Below, one piece after another: positions 23,773 through 32,838 of a stretch of 64,000 bases of DNA. The stretch spans positions 69,511 through 133,510 of the forward strand of contig JAZNDW010000011.1 of assembly GCA_045588245.1 (NCBI GenBank), written 5' to 3'. Source of the stretch: DTU064 sp045588245. Its GTDB lineage: Bacteria > Bacillota > Clostridia > Oscillospirales > CAG-272. Below the pieces are notes generated by a model, which was given only the letters and a program-made list of their open reading frames with translations, was not told where the DNA came from and did not search any database. Position 1 is the stretch's first letter, and the number at the start of each line of letters is the position of its first letter. Position numbers and translations under genes: made by a program.

Positions 23773-25077
23773 TTATGATTTTACGTCACAAAGAGCACCG
23801 ATAAACAAAGGAACGTTACTCTCACAGTCGATTATCATAAACACGAACGGACGGTCAAGATAAACCGTTTTCACCTCGATCGGCTCGGCGGAGCCTGCAT
23901 TCATCTCCACGACCGTTGCCGCGCCTGCGCGCGTTCCGCGCTCGCCGACGGATATATACGTTTTATGGATCACTCGACCGATATATATAGGACCGTATGC
24001 CGACGTACCGATCCCCGAAAAATCCGCCGTTTTCGAGTCAAACGCCGCCGTCATCCCGAGCGACTTCAAAGCATCGTTCATTATAATGTCATACTCAAAT
24101 TCAAACTTCGGCATAGCGGCCCTGACCGTTGCGTATTCAGCTTCCGCGAGCATAGACGCGATTCCCTCACCCGTGAGCGTATTTATATATTCACCGACAC
24201 CGACGCCTTCGTTCGGCAAAAGCGCCGCGAACGCATATTTGCGGTCGGCGTAGTATTTAAGGAATCCCACAACACCGCCGTCTTCAACGTAAACGCTCTC
24301 GGTTGAATACATCATGTCCGCTTTGCGCTCCTCGCCCGATTCCGTCGTGAAAACGCCGTCATGCACCTGATGTTCAAAGTACATATCCTGCCACTGCGCG
24401 TCAAACGCAAGCGCGTTCACAAGATACATCACAGCCGCATCGGGAATCTCGTTTATAATATCCTTTATCATTCCGTCCGTGTGTTCCTTAACGAAGCCGT
24501 TTATGTCGCGTACCGTCGAGGCGTCAAACGGAGCCTTATACGCGCCCGCGCCGTAATAATCCGCGTTCGTTTTAAGAAAATCTTCTTTCACGACGAGTCG
24601 CTCGTCGTCGCGGAACCATATTCCGTTCGCAAGCGACAGCTTATACTTTTCCGATGTCGGCAAAGATTTCCGATACGAACAAAGATACTCGTTAAGCGCC
24701 GACACCTCCATACCGAACACATCTTCCATCTGCAACTTCGTTTCGCCTACGGCGCCGTTTGCCGTCATGCCAAGCGCTGAAATAACGGAAAGCGGAGATA
24801 CGAGCGTGTTTTCGCCATCCTCATAGCTTTCGCGCAAAAGATCAACGGCAAATTCCGTCATAGCAATATCGCGCAGAGTAGCAACGTCTCCAACATCGGA
24901 TACGTCACCTGCGTCACCTGCGTCACCTGCGTCGGATACGTCACCTACGTCATTCACATCACCGTTCACCTCAGCCATCAAATCAACGGAATTACCTCCC
25001 GAAGTGCATCCTACCGCAGCGCACGTCATCGACGCGCATAAAAGAACGCATAAAATAGAACGAGTAATATTTTTCAT
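23773..25077 (-). CDS. Serpin-family protease inhibitor lipoprotein
   Basis: 434 aa. Signal peptide with lipobox AVGC (Cys24). Residues about 37-65 are an acidic repeat GDV-SD-(V/A) coded by nine 9-bp units. Then a full serpin fold: NTLVSPLSVISALGMTANGAVG, NGIWF, VMYLVNALAFDAQW, ADMMYS, FAALLPNEGVGVGEYI, MPKFEFEYDIIMNDALKSLGM. The reactive loop hinge GTRAGAATVVEM has small residues as in inhibitory serpins; the cleavage site lies in the segment before DRPFVFMIID. It probably protects the cell surface from host or microbial serine proteases; the target is not predictable. Single gene; no clear terminator follows it. Confidence 0.93.
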   Translation of the reverse strand: MKNITRSILCVLLCASMTCAAVGCTSGGNSVDLMAEVNGDVNDVGDVSDAGDAGDAGDVSDVGDVATLRDIAMTEFAVDLLRESYEDGENTLVSPLSVISALGMTANGAVGETKLQMEDVFGMEVSALNEYLCSYRKSLPTSEKYKLSLANGIWFRDDERLVVKEDFLKTNADYYGAGAYKAPFDASTVRDINGFVKEHTDGMIKDIINEIPDAAVMYLVNALAFDAQWQDMYFEHQVHDGVFTTESGEERKADMMYSTESVYVEDGGVVGFLKYYADRKYAFAALLPNEGVGVGEYINTLTGEGIASMLAEAEYATVRAAMPKFEFEYDIIMNDALKSLGMTAAFDSKTADFSGIGTSAYGPIYIGRVIHKTYISVGERGTRAGAATVVEMNAGSAEPIEVKTVYLDRPFVFMIIDCESNVPLFIGALCDVKS

Positions 25078-25117
25078 TTCAAAAGCTCCTTACGTAAAAT
25101 TTACTTTCAATCATATA

Positions 25118-25177
25118 GACGCAAAAGAGCGCGGAATTGTTCCGCGCTCGATGCAAAAAATATTATTTTTTCTTTTT
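25118..25177. repeat. 60-bp direct repeat, copy A (contains terminator)
   Basis: Matches 26343-26402 at 59 of 60 bases. It contains the hairpin GAGCGCGGAA-TTG-TTCCGCGCTC, which with the T run beside it is the minus-strand terminator of the small gene at 25163, and it also encodes that protein's last lysines. Confidence 0.92.
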
Positions 25178-25369
25178 GTCATATTTATCGAGTTCGACCT
25201 CGCTTTTTACTTTTACGTGAGCTTTTTCAATACTGTGAACAACAAACGCACACATCACGGCCACTGCGGGAACGACACCGAGTCCGTATTGCCGCGAAAT
25301 AATAATACCGATCACCTCAAAAAAAGTACCAACCGCAAACGTAGTAATAAATGCACCAAATGCTTTCAC
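25163..25369 (-). CDS. Small membrane protein of unknown function
   Basis: 68 aa. A GGAGG at 25376-25380 is six bases from a GTG at 25369, so that start is preferred to the GTG at 25375 which abuts the site. Two hydrophobic segments (FITTFAVGTFFEVIGIIIS and VVPAVAVMCAFVVHSI) are followed by a charged tail ending KYDKKKK. No family recognised. It starts about 20 bases after the secreted protein gene upstream and is probably co-transcribed with it. Its final codons lie in the 60-bp repeat. Confidence 0.65.
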   Translation of the reverse strand: MKAFGAFITTFAVGTFFEVIGIIISRQYGLGVVPAVAVMCAFVVHSIEKAHVKVKSEVELDKYDKKKK

Positions 25370-25389
25370 AAGCACCCTCCTGTCAATAA

Positions 25390-26181
25390 TTAATCATAGG
25401 TGAATGTAATTTGATTACCTAATTCGTCATAAGATGATCCACCTGTTACCGAGAATCCAAGACCATATTGGGGAATTTCCAATGATATTGATGCATTGGA
25501 CTTTGCATGAACATAGTGTCCATATAGTGTTGTTGTAAAATTCGATTGTTTCGGAAAAAGTGTAAATTCTCCATATCCAATTAACATATCAACACCAACC
25601 GTTAAATATCCCACTAAATCAGCATACCATGTCACACTTGAAGACGAGGCATTAGCATACGCCCACTCGTCAGATTGTGTATGCATCGCAATCTTTCCAA
25701 ACATATTTGTTCTGTATTCATCCACCTTATGAAAAGAATCATCTACCAATGCGAAATATTTACTGTCCCACGAAACACCGATAGGATCCTCATAACGATT
25801 AAACGGAAGATCTGTCCATTTATATGTATAGATCACATGAATATTATTGCTGTTCGTGTATTTATACACGCCCCAAGTTAATGTCAATTCATCCGTTGGA
25901 ATCTGTCCTCTAGGATTAATGTTGTTTTCAGATATGCTGAAAATTTGATCATCACCATTCTCCACATTATGAACACATATTTGAGCTTCGACAAAAATCA
26001 ATTCCGGTTGATTATAAAGTGATTCTTTCAGTGATTCTGGGATGTTGTCCAAATAAGCCTGAGGATATCCGCGTTCCAAGAGAGCTGCGTCGATGTTCGT
26101 GCCAAAATCTGACGCTAAAACCACCATGTTCACAGAAAGCAAAATCGATAACAACAAAACCAAGCAAATTGTCTTTTTCAT
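25390..26181 (-). CDS. Secreted protein of unknown function
   Basis: 263 aa from the ATG at 26181 (AAAGGA upstream). Signal peptide MKKTICLVLLLSILLSVNM, cut near VLA. The mature part has DIDAALLERGYPQAYLDNIPESLKESLY-like wording, PRGQIPTDELTLTW, RYEDPIGVSWDSKYFALVD, SSSSVTWYADLVGY and LYGHYVHAKSNASIS, a pattern I recall from uncharacterised clostridial secreted proteins of similar length. It looks all-beta. Function unknown. Composition is clearly more A+T rich than the flanking genes, and together with the next small gene it sits between two copies of a 60-bp repeat. The gap 26200-26342 shows nothing clear. Confidence 0.75.
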   Translation of the reverse strand: MKKTICLVLLLSILLSVNMVVLASDFGTNIDAALLERGYPQAYLDNIPESLKESLYNQPELIFVEAQICVHNVENGDDQIFSISENNINPRGQIPTDELTLTWGVYKYTNSNNIHVIYTYKWTDLPFNRYEDPIGVSWDSKYFALVDDSFHKVDEYRTNMFGKIAMHTQSDEWAYANASSSSVTWYADLVGYLTVGVDMLIGYGEFTLFPKQSNFTTTLYGHYVHAKSNASISLEIPQYGLGFSVTGGSSYDELGNQITFTYD

Positions 26182-26342
26182 AACAACATTTCCTTTCACA
26201 ATTATCGCAACGCGATTTCAACGCGTCCAGACAAAATCAATATTTCAATTATGTTTTACCAAAAATCGTTGTATTAGTCAAGAAAAATTTTGCATTTTTA
26301 CTATTCATATCGTGCTTTCAAAATATTATACCCGCTTCAACT

Positions 26343-26402
26343 GACGCAAAAGACCGCGGAATTGTTCCGCGCTCGATGCAAAAAATATTATTTTTTCTTT
26401 TT
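26343..26402. repeat. 60-bp direct repeat, copy B (contains terminator)
   Basis: Second copy of 25118-25177, one mismatch (C for G inside the hairpin's left arm). It terminates the GH127 gene and encodes its last lysines. Confidence 0.92.
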
Positions 26403-29400
26403 CTTTTTGAAAAGCGCGATTCCAACGATCGCCGCCGCAACAGCCGCAGCCACAGCAATGATAGCGGGAACGATTCCGTTGCCGTTGCCGTTGCCATCGC
26501 CGTCGCCATCAGCCACCGTCGTATCGGGAGCTTCGGTTTCGGGAGCTTCGGTTTCGGTGGGATCCGTATCAGTTCCGACCGGCTCGGGGGCGGGCTCGTC
26601 AACGGAAATGATTGCAACCTTGATGTAGGTGACGTTGATCGCCTTGTCGTCGGACGTGAACAGAAGCGTCAGCTTGCCGTTCGTTACACGCACCTCAGCC
26701 TCCGCCGTTCTTCTGCGCGAAAGGTTAAGGTTCTTCGCAACCGTTACCTCATCGTCCGTGTCGGGATTTGCAACAAGCGTGGGATTGTTCGAGCACCCCC
26801 ACGGATCCGCAAAGCCGACTGTGACGGAGTACGTTCCGTTTTCAAGCTCAAAGGCGTATTTTAGACTTCTGTCTATGCCGTTCTCATACTGATTTTTGGT
26901 ATAGCGGTTTGTTTCGCCCTTCGGCAGTCCGTCAACGCCGCCGTTGTTTTCATAGCACCACGTGTTCGCTGTATAAACGCCTTTGCTGATGGCGCTGCCG
27001 CCGTATTGGTCTTTCTTATCGTCAACGATACCCCACTTGTATCCTGTAACAGGATCGGCGCCGTAGCTCTGCTCGGTGACGCTGTTGTGCGTGCCGAAGA
27101 GGTCACCTTCGCTGAGCGTTGACGGATCGTGGTCGCCGCAATCAACGAAATATGCAAGGCTCTCGTCAACGTTCGCGCGTATTCCCTCACCGGGAGTTAC
27201 GAACGTAACTGTATACTTTCTAGACGTTTCGTGGTCCTCTGCGTAAGCTTCAACGGTATAACTCGTGCTTTTTCCGTCAAGCGGCACCGCATACACAACT
27301 CTGTCGTATACGATCTTGCCGTCAAAGACGACGTATCCGTAAGGCGTTGCCGTGCTGAACGTAACGTTCGCTTCGGCAGCATCTGCATTGAGCAATACCG
27401 TTATATTCTTGCCGTCGTATTCGACCTCGCCCTCGTCCGTATCAACGGTAAGCGCCGTATCGGTGCTATACGAACGGACGGTATATAAGAACGTGCAAAG
27501 TCTTGCGGATTCTTCACCGTTTTGTCCGGCAAATCGAAGCGTTACGGCTTTTTTATTTTTCCCGTTCACGTCAATGTTTTCTGCATTTGACGAAATTACG
27601 TCTTCGGGTATCGGTATCATGACCTGATATTCCGCGTCCGTTCCGCTGTATGAGAGCGTTTCCGAAAAGAGCACGTCATCGCCGACCGTGATGTGTATCG
27701 TCTTGCCGTTGTCAGCTTTGGCAAATGTCAAAAGCAGTGACGTCGGCTCATTTCCACCGACAAGCATACGGTACGTGAACGAACCGCCCTCCTTCGCGTA
27801 GCGGGACGTGCCGTTTGCCGTTGAGCCAACGGAGCCCTCGCCGTGCTCGGTCATAACGTGAAGCTCGTCGTTTTCGTACTGACCGTATCCGGGCTGGACA
27901 GTGTCATACAGATTCGCATCAAGGCGCTCGTTGCGCTTTGACGCGAGGAAAGCAACGACATTAAGTCCCGAATCGCTCTCGCGTAGCGTCCAATATAAGC
28001 CGTAGCGTTCCTTGTGCTGTGTGTAGTGCGTCACAAAAGTGAGATTTGCGTCCGTATTTTTGAGCGTGAATGCGAGCTCTCCGTCCGCTGTATCGTTGCG
28101 CACGAGATTCTCGTTGATGTTTTCGATAAACTCATCAACGGTCTGTCCGTTCAGGATAGTGATAACGTCCGAGCCGGATTGAGCGTATTTTTTCTCGATC
28201 TGCTTTGAGGCAGGTATCGTAACGTCAACACCCGTCGTCGTCGATAACATATTGTTCGTACCGAGAAGTGCGCTCAAAACGACAGGACCGTATTTGAACG
28301 CAACGGAGTTTTCGTTGTCAGCAAGTCTGTGGACGGTGACGTTCATGGGAAGCGTCAGCGTGATCTCGGTGCCGTCCGCAAACGGACCTTTCACGAGCGC
28401 GTATCCGTCAACGGTTTCGTATGCGTATTCGTCCCCACCAACGGTCAGCTTTGCGTCCGAAGCCATCCAGTCGGGCAAACGGAAATAAACGTCGATGTTG
28501 GCTTTTTTGCCATCTTTCGTGCTGACAGTGAAGCTTGCAGTATCGGTTTTCGGGATGTCCGTGCTTTGCGTCACGGTCACGCCCTTCTCATTCCACGTCA
28601 GGACGGATCCGATATACTGATTGACGATTATGGCGTTGTCATTTTTGAAGTAGAGGCTGTCGCCGAGCTTCGTGAAGTTTTCCATACCCGATCCGGTGCA
28701 GCACCAGAACTTCGTGAACTCCGTTCCGTAGACCTTGAAGTATCCCGTCGCCATCGGCTGGAAATACGTCGTCATGCCCGTTTTCGGATTCTGCGAAGAC
28801 ATAATTGCGTTAAGATATGCGTTTTCGTAATAATCCGCGTACTTCACCTTACCCGTGATAAGGAAGAGGGCACGTGCCAGCTTCAGCATATTATACGTGT
28901 TACACGTTTCGCAGTTGCAGTTTGTTCTCTCTGCGTCAAGGATGTGATCCTCGCCGAAATGCTCCCATTCGCTGTTGCCGCCTGTGATGTAGGTGTGCTT
29001 ATCAACGACCATATCAAAGAAAGCTTCTGCGTACCGCAGGTAAATGTCAGCGTCAACGGTCGAACCGTTGACGGTCTTGCCGTCACACTGTATGTAGCGG
29101 TTGAGCGCACCCAAAAACTTCGGGATCGTCGTATTCGCGTGACGGTTATTGAGTGCATTTTCCGTTCCCTTACGCACGTTTTCAAAAAGCCACGTTTCAT
29201 CAAATGCGTGTGCCGCTGCCGCGTGCTCGTCCTTGCCGGTGATACCGTAAAGTTCGTATAAGCAATCGTTCATGCCTCCGTATTCGATACCAAGAACGTG
29301 ACGTCGGAGCTCCTCGCTCCATGAGCTCGTTCTTCCGTAACACCAATCGCCGAGATCGGATGCCGTCGTCTTCGCCGGCTCGTACCCCGTCAGCTTATAT

Positions 29401-30011
29401 ACGTCAACGAGGCCTGCAAGGATCTTATGCATCGTGTACCACGGCACCCACGCCTGTGTGATAATGTTGGTGCGTCCGAGCTCAACGTTGTCGAACTGTA
29501 TTTCTATATTCTTTCTGTCGATGATCTGCGCCCCGAAAATGAAGCCCGTACCGACTGTGGTCTGACATTCACGCAGTCCGTCCGTCATCTCGACTAAAAT
29601 ATCATAAAGCTTGGCTTTGTTTTCATCTCCGTCGGGAAGCGTAGCATACGCCTGAGCACACGCCGTCAGATAATGTCCGACGCAATGTCCGCCGATGAGC
29701 ATATTTTCCCAGCCGGGATAGCGCTCCGCGCCCTTCATGTCGATGCCCGCCGTGTCGCGGAAGCCCGCGAGCAGTTTGTCGATATCAAAGCTCAACAAAT
29801 ACTTGATCTCAAGCTCTTGTGCGTTTTCAAAATAGTCGTTTGTAAACGCAACCTCATTTAAGTTGAATGTCGTACTGTTCTGCAAAGCCGTAGTCTCCTT
29901 TGTTTCATTTTCTGCGGCGGCAGCTGTAAAAACGCATGCCCCGACGATTGCCGATACGGTTACGGTGAAGGACAAAAATCCCGCCGCGCCGCGATGTAAA
30001 AAGTTTTTCAT
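26388..30011 (-). CDS. Cell-surface GH127 beta-L-arabinofuranosidase with malectin-like domain
   Basis: 1207 aa. Signal peptide (cleavage near AAAAENE, residue 33). Residues about 45-650 are a GH127 (DUF1680) module. The metal and nucleophile cysteines are present: CNCETC gives Glu368 and Cys370, and KFWCC gives Cys437-Cys438, matching Glu338/Cys340/Cys417/Cys418 of HypBA1. Later parts are beta domains and, near 960-1140, a malectin-like sugar-binding domain (YFVDCGDHDPST ... GTYSVTVGFADPWG). A Pro/Thr/Glu linker leads to one membrane helix and FKKKKKK. It should release terminal L-arabinofuranose from plant or glycoprotein glycans at the cell surface. The ribosome site is weak. Confidence 0.9.
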   Translation of the reverse strand: MKNFLHRGAAGFLSFTVTVSAIVGACVFTAAAAENETKETTALQNSTTFNLNEVAFTNDYFENAQELEIKYLLSFDIDKLLAGFRDTAGIDMKGAERYPGWENMLIGGHCVGHYLTACAQAYATLPDGDENKAKLYDILVEMTDGLRECQTTVGTGFIFGAQIIDRKNIEIQFDNVELGRTNIITQAWVPWYTMHKILAGLVDVYKLTGYEPAKTTASDLGDWCYGRTSSWSEELRRHVLGIEYGGMNDCLYELYGITGKDEHAAAAHAFDETWLFENVRKGTENALNNRHANTTIPKFLGALNRYIQCDGKTVNGSTVDADIYLRYAEAFFDMVVDKHTYITGGNSEWEHFGEDHILDAERTNCNCETCNTYNMLKLARALFLITGKVKYADYYENAYLNAIMSSQNPKTGMTTYFQPMATGYFKVYGTEFTKFWCCTGSGMENFTKLGDSLYFKNDNAIIVNQYIGSVLTWNEKGVTVTQSTDIPKTDTASFTVSTKDGKKANIDVYFRLPDWMASDAKLTVGGDEYAYETVDGYALVKGPFADGTEITLTLPMNVTVHRLADNENSVAFKYGPVVLSALLGTNNMLSTTTGVDVTIPASKQIEKKYAQSGSDVITILNGQTVDEFIENINENLVRNDTADGELAFTLKNTDANLTFVTHYTQHKERYGLYWTLRESDSGLNVVAFLASKRNERLDANLYDTVQPGYGQYENDELHVMTEHGEGSVGSTANGTSRYAKEGGSFTYRMLVGGNEPTSLLLTFAKADNGKTIHITVGDDVLFSETLSYSGTDAEYQVMIPIPEDVISSNAENIDVNGKNKKAVTLRFAGQNGEESARLCTFLYTVRSYSTDTALTVDTDEGEVEYDGKNITVLLNADAAEANVTFSTATPYGYVVFDGKIVYDRVVYAVPLDGKSTSYTVEAYAEDHETSRKYTVTFVTPGEGIRANVDESLAYFVDCGDHDPSTLSEGDLFGTHNSVTEQSYGADPVTGYKWGIVDDKKDQYGGSAISKGVYTANTWCYENNGGVDGLPKGETNRYTKNQYENGIDRSLKYAFELENGTYSVTVGFADPWGCSNNPTLVANPDTDDEVTVAKNLNLSRRRTAEAEVRVTNGKLTLLFTSDDKAINVTYIKVAIISVDEPAPEPVGTDTDPTETEAPETEAPDTTVADGDGDGNGNGNGIVPAIIAVAAAVAAAIVGIALFKKKKKK

Positions 30012-30099
30012 TTGTTACAGTCCCATATTCGAAAGGATGTTATTATAATTATTATATCAAATAAACGTATTATATGTAAAGAACGAAAACACGTTAAAC

Positions 30100-30135
30100 G
30101 AGAAAAAAGAGGCGTAGGGCGCCTCTTTTTCTCTG
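30100..30135 (-). terminator. Intrinsic terminator after thrS
   Basis: AAAAAGAGGCG pairs with CGCCTCTTTTT around a short loop, T run on the minus strand. Confidence 0.85.
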
Positions 30136-30148
30136 TTTTGATCTATTC

Positions 30149-32056
30149 TTAAAGTGACTTTTCGTCGTTTTCGCGTGTTGCGTTTGCGATGAATTCGTCA
30201 AGCGGCATAACGATCGCCTTGTTCTCTTCCTTGCGGGAGCGAACGGAAACGGTACCGTCTTCCTTTTCTCTGTCGCCGACAACGAGAACGTACGGGATCT
30301 TCTGAAGCTGTGCTTCGCGGATCTTATAACCGATCTTTTCGTTTCTGTCGTCAAGCTCAACTCTGAAGCCTGCTGCCGCGAGCTTTTCCTTAACCAGAGC
30401 GGCGTAATCGTTGATCTCGCCGCGGATAGCCATAACTCTGATCTGAACGGGAGCAAGCCAAAGCGGGAATGCACCTGCGAAATGCTCGGTGAGAATGCCA
30501 ATGAAGCGTTCGATCGAACCGAATACGACACGGTGTATCATAACGGGACGGTGCTTTTCATTGTCGGCACCGACGTAGGAGAGGTCGAATCTCTCGGGCA
30601 GGTTCATGTCGAGCTGGATCGTACCGCACTGCCACGTTCTGCCGAGGCAGTCGCGGAGGTGGAAGTCGATCTTCGGGCCGTAGAAGGCGCCATCGCCTTC
30701 GTTTACGATATATTCAACGCCGAGGTCGTCGAGCGCACCGCGCAGACCGTCCGTCGCGAGCTCCCACATCTCGTCCGTTCCGATAGAGCCCTCGGGACGT
30801 GTTGAAAGCTCAACGTGATATGTGAATCCGAACAGCGAGTAAACCTTATTGATGAGGTTATATACACCCTTGATCTCGTCGCGGATCTGATCGGGACGCA
30901 TGAAGATGTGCGCGTCGTCCTGCGTGAAACAGCGCACGCGCATGAGTCCGTGCAGAGCGCCCGACAGCTCGTTGCGGTGAACGAGTCCGAGCTCGCCCGA
31001 ACGAACGGGAAGCTCGCGGTAGCTCCAGATCTTGCGCTTGAACACGAGCATGCCTCCGGGGCAGTTCATCGGCTTGATGGCGAAGTCTTCGTCGTCGATC
31101 TTTGTCGTGTACATGCTGTCCTGATAGTGTTCCCAGTGACCGGAACGCTCCCAGAGCGCGCGGTTGAGCATCATGGGCGTCTTGATCTCCTCGTAGCCTG
31201 CCTTGATATGCTCTTCGCGCCAGAAATTTTCAAGCAGGTTGCGAAGGATCATGCCCTTAGGAAGGAAGAACGGGAAGCCGGGACCTTCTTCGTAGATATC
31301 GTAAAGGTCAAGCTCGCGACCGATCTTTCTGTGGTCGCGCTTCTTCGCTTCTTCAATCATCAGCTTATATTCGTTGAGCAGCGTCTTGTTCGGGAACGCA
31401 ACACCGTAAATACGGCGGAGCATCTTATTTTTCGCGTCACCTTCCCAGTATGCGCCTGTCAGCGCTGTGAGGGAGAACGCCTTTACGATACCGGTCGTGA
31501 AGAGGTGCGGACCTGCGCAGAGGTCTGTGAACTCGCCCTGACGGTAGAAGGATATCTCCTCGCCTTCGGGAACACGGTCGATGAGAAGCACCTTGTAGGG
31601 CTCGCCTGCATCTTCCATAAGCTTTTTCGCTTCGTCGCGAGGGAGCGAGAAACGCTCTATTTTGAGGTTTTCCTTAACGATCTTCTGCATTTCGGCTTCG
31701 ATCTTGGGAAGGTCCTCCTGAACGAAGGGGGTGTCACGGTCGATATCGTAATAAAAACCGTTTTCGATAGCGGGTCCGATCGTCAGTTTGGATTCGGGAT
31801 AAAGACGCTTTACAGCCTGCGCGAGGATGTGAGATGCGGTGTGGAAGAAGGTATGCTTACCTTCTGCATCGTCGAACGTGTAAAGCGCAACTTCGCAGTC
31901 GGAATCGATCTTATGAGTAAGATCGACAGTCTCGCCGTTCACACCGGCGGCAATGATCTCGCGGGAGATAAGTCCTGCCTCGCGAGCGGCGTCAAACACC
32001 GAAATGGGAGCATCCCCCGTATATTCGGCGCCACTGACAAATTTAACTTTGAACAT
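30149..32056 (-). CDS. thrS: Threonyl-tRNA synthetase
   Basis: 635 aa, full length. TGS domain 1-60; editing domain with HTASHILAQAVKRLYP and later DLCAGPHL; class II core with FPFFLPKGM, MNCPGGMLVF (zinc Cys), RNELSGALHGLMRVRCFTQDDAHIF and WQCGTIQLDMNLPERF; C-terminal anticodon-binding domain (APVQIRVMAI onward). It is controlled by the T-box just upstream. Confidence 0.98.
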   Translation of the reverse strand: MFKVKFVSGAEYTGDAPISVFDAAREAGLISREIIAAGVNGETVDLTHKIDSDCEVALYTFDDAEGKHTFFHTASHILAQAVKRLYPESKLTIGPAIENGFYYDIDRDTPFVQEDLPKIEAEMQKIVKENLKIERFSLPRDEAKKLMEDAGEPYKVLLIDRVPEGEEISFYRQGEFTDLCAGPHLFTTGIVKAFSLTALTGAYWEGDAKNKMLRRIYGVAFPNKTLLNEYKLMIEEAKKRDHRKIGRELDLYDIYEEGPGFPFFLPKGMILRNLLENFWREEHIKAGYEEIKTPMMLNRALWERSGHWEHYQDSMYTTKIDDEDFAIKPMNCPGGMLVFKRKIWSYRELPVRSGELGLVHRNELSGALHGLMRVRCFTQDDAHIFMRPDQIRDEIKGVYNLINKVYSLFGFTYHVELSTRPEGSIGTDEMWELATDGLRGALDDLGVEYIVNEGDGAFYGPKIDFHLRDCLGRTWQCGTIQLDMNLPERFDLSYVGADNEKHRPVMIHRVVFGSIERFIGILTEHFAGAFPLWLAPVQIRVMAIRGEINDYAALVKEKLAAAGFRVELDDRNEKIGYKIREAQLQKIPYVLVVGDREKEDGTVSVRSRKEENKAIVMPLDEFIANATRENDEKSL

Positions 32057-32137
32057 AATAACTCCATTCTGCCGTATGGCAAGTAAAAATATAAACGTAA
32101 ATTATATTGAAAACGGTTTTTTCCGTATCAAAACATA

Positions 32138-32345
32138 AAAAACGGCAGTCCGAGAAATCATTTCTCGAGACTGCCGGGGTGCGCGTCGAAACACACACGG
32201 TTCCACCCGTGCTTTAACTCATTACATATGAAATTTATCAGCAACAGGGCGGTACCGAAGTCATTGGCACGGCGGCGCGGTTTCAGCTCGCGCGGAATAC
32301 CGCGCGCCTCGCCTCTCTGTTGCCGTCCTTACGGTGACTTTGGCT
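32138..32345 (-). promoter_or_regulatory. T-box riboswitch before thrS
   Basis: Minus strand: T-box core CGGGTGGAACCGTG (near 32212-32199), then terminator CGGCAGTCTCGAGAAA-TGA-TTTCTCGGACTGCCG with a TTTTTT tail (32176-32135). Stem I is short: AAGTCA at 32339-32334 can pair with TGACTT at 32264-32259. An ACC codon (32281-32279) in CTGAAACCGCG is a good specifier candidate for threonine. No separate promoter is obvious, so readthrough from the upstream gene is possible. Confidence 0.9.
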
Positions 32346-32364
32346 TATTCCTTTGCTCGTCGGA

Positions 32365-32802
32365 TCAAACGTTGACGCCGCGGCGGCGACGGTTATACTC
32401 CGATCTGGGATTTACGATCTCGCGCCAATCGAGGTCGCCTCTTTCAAGCGCGTGAATAATAACCTCCGCACTTGCAATATTCGTTGCGAAGGGAACGTTA
32501 TGAACGTCGCACATACGCAAAAGATGATACTCCGCTTCATCGAACACCGGCTTCGGATTCGTGGAACGGAAATAGAGAAGAACGTCGATCTCGTCGCACG
32601 CAATTCTTGAGGTGATCTGCTGTTCGCCTCCGTGGCTTCCGGGCAGGAGCGATTCCACTTCAAGCCCGATCGCGTCGCTTAAAACCGCGGCAGTCTTCGC
32701 CGTTGCGCAGATGTGGTGCTTGGACAGAACTCCGCCGTATGCTGTGCAAAACTGTAGCATAAGTTCTTTTCTCGTATCGTCGGCAATGATTGCTATTTCC
32801 AT
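32365..32802 (-). CDS. Methylglyoxal-synthase-like protein lacking catalytic residues
   Basis: 145 aa. It aligns without gaps to E. coli MgsA over the core (GGEQQ, IDVLLYF, LLRMCDVHNVPFATNIASAEVII), so the MGS fold is clear. Compared with MgsA, His19 is Asp, Asp71 is Glu, Asp91 is Ser, His98 is Phe and Asp101 is Ala. These are the phosphate-binding and catalytic positions, so methylglyoxal synthesis is doubtful. The C-terminal LERGDLDWREIVNPRSEY is common to clostridial homologues annotated mgsA. It lies between a MinD-like gene (36 bases) and the thrS T-box. It may be a regulatory or non-catalytic relative. Confidence 0.8.
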   Translation of the reverse strand: MEIAIIADDTRKELMLQFCTAYGGVLSKHHICATAKTAAVLSDAIGLEVESLLPGSHGGEQQITSRIACDEIDVLLYFRSTNPKPVFDEAEYHLLRMCDVHNVPFATNIASAEVIIHALERGDLDWREIVNPRSEYNRRRRGVNV

Positions 32803-32838
32803 ATATGCGACATTCTCCTTTGATATTTTTATGTAAGC

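Noticed and set aside
24886..24966. Tandem repeats as a CRISPR array
   Set aside because: Nine-base in-frame units inside a coding linker, without spacers.
32228..32610. Plus-strand frames across the thrS leader
   Set aside because: They are antisense to the T-box and the MGS-like gene.
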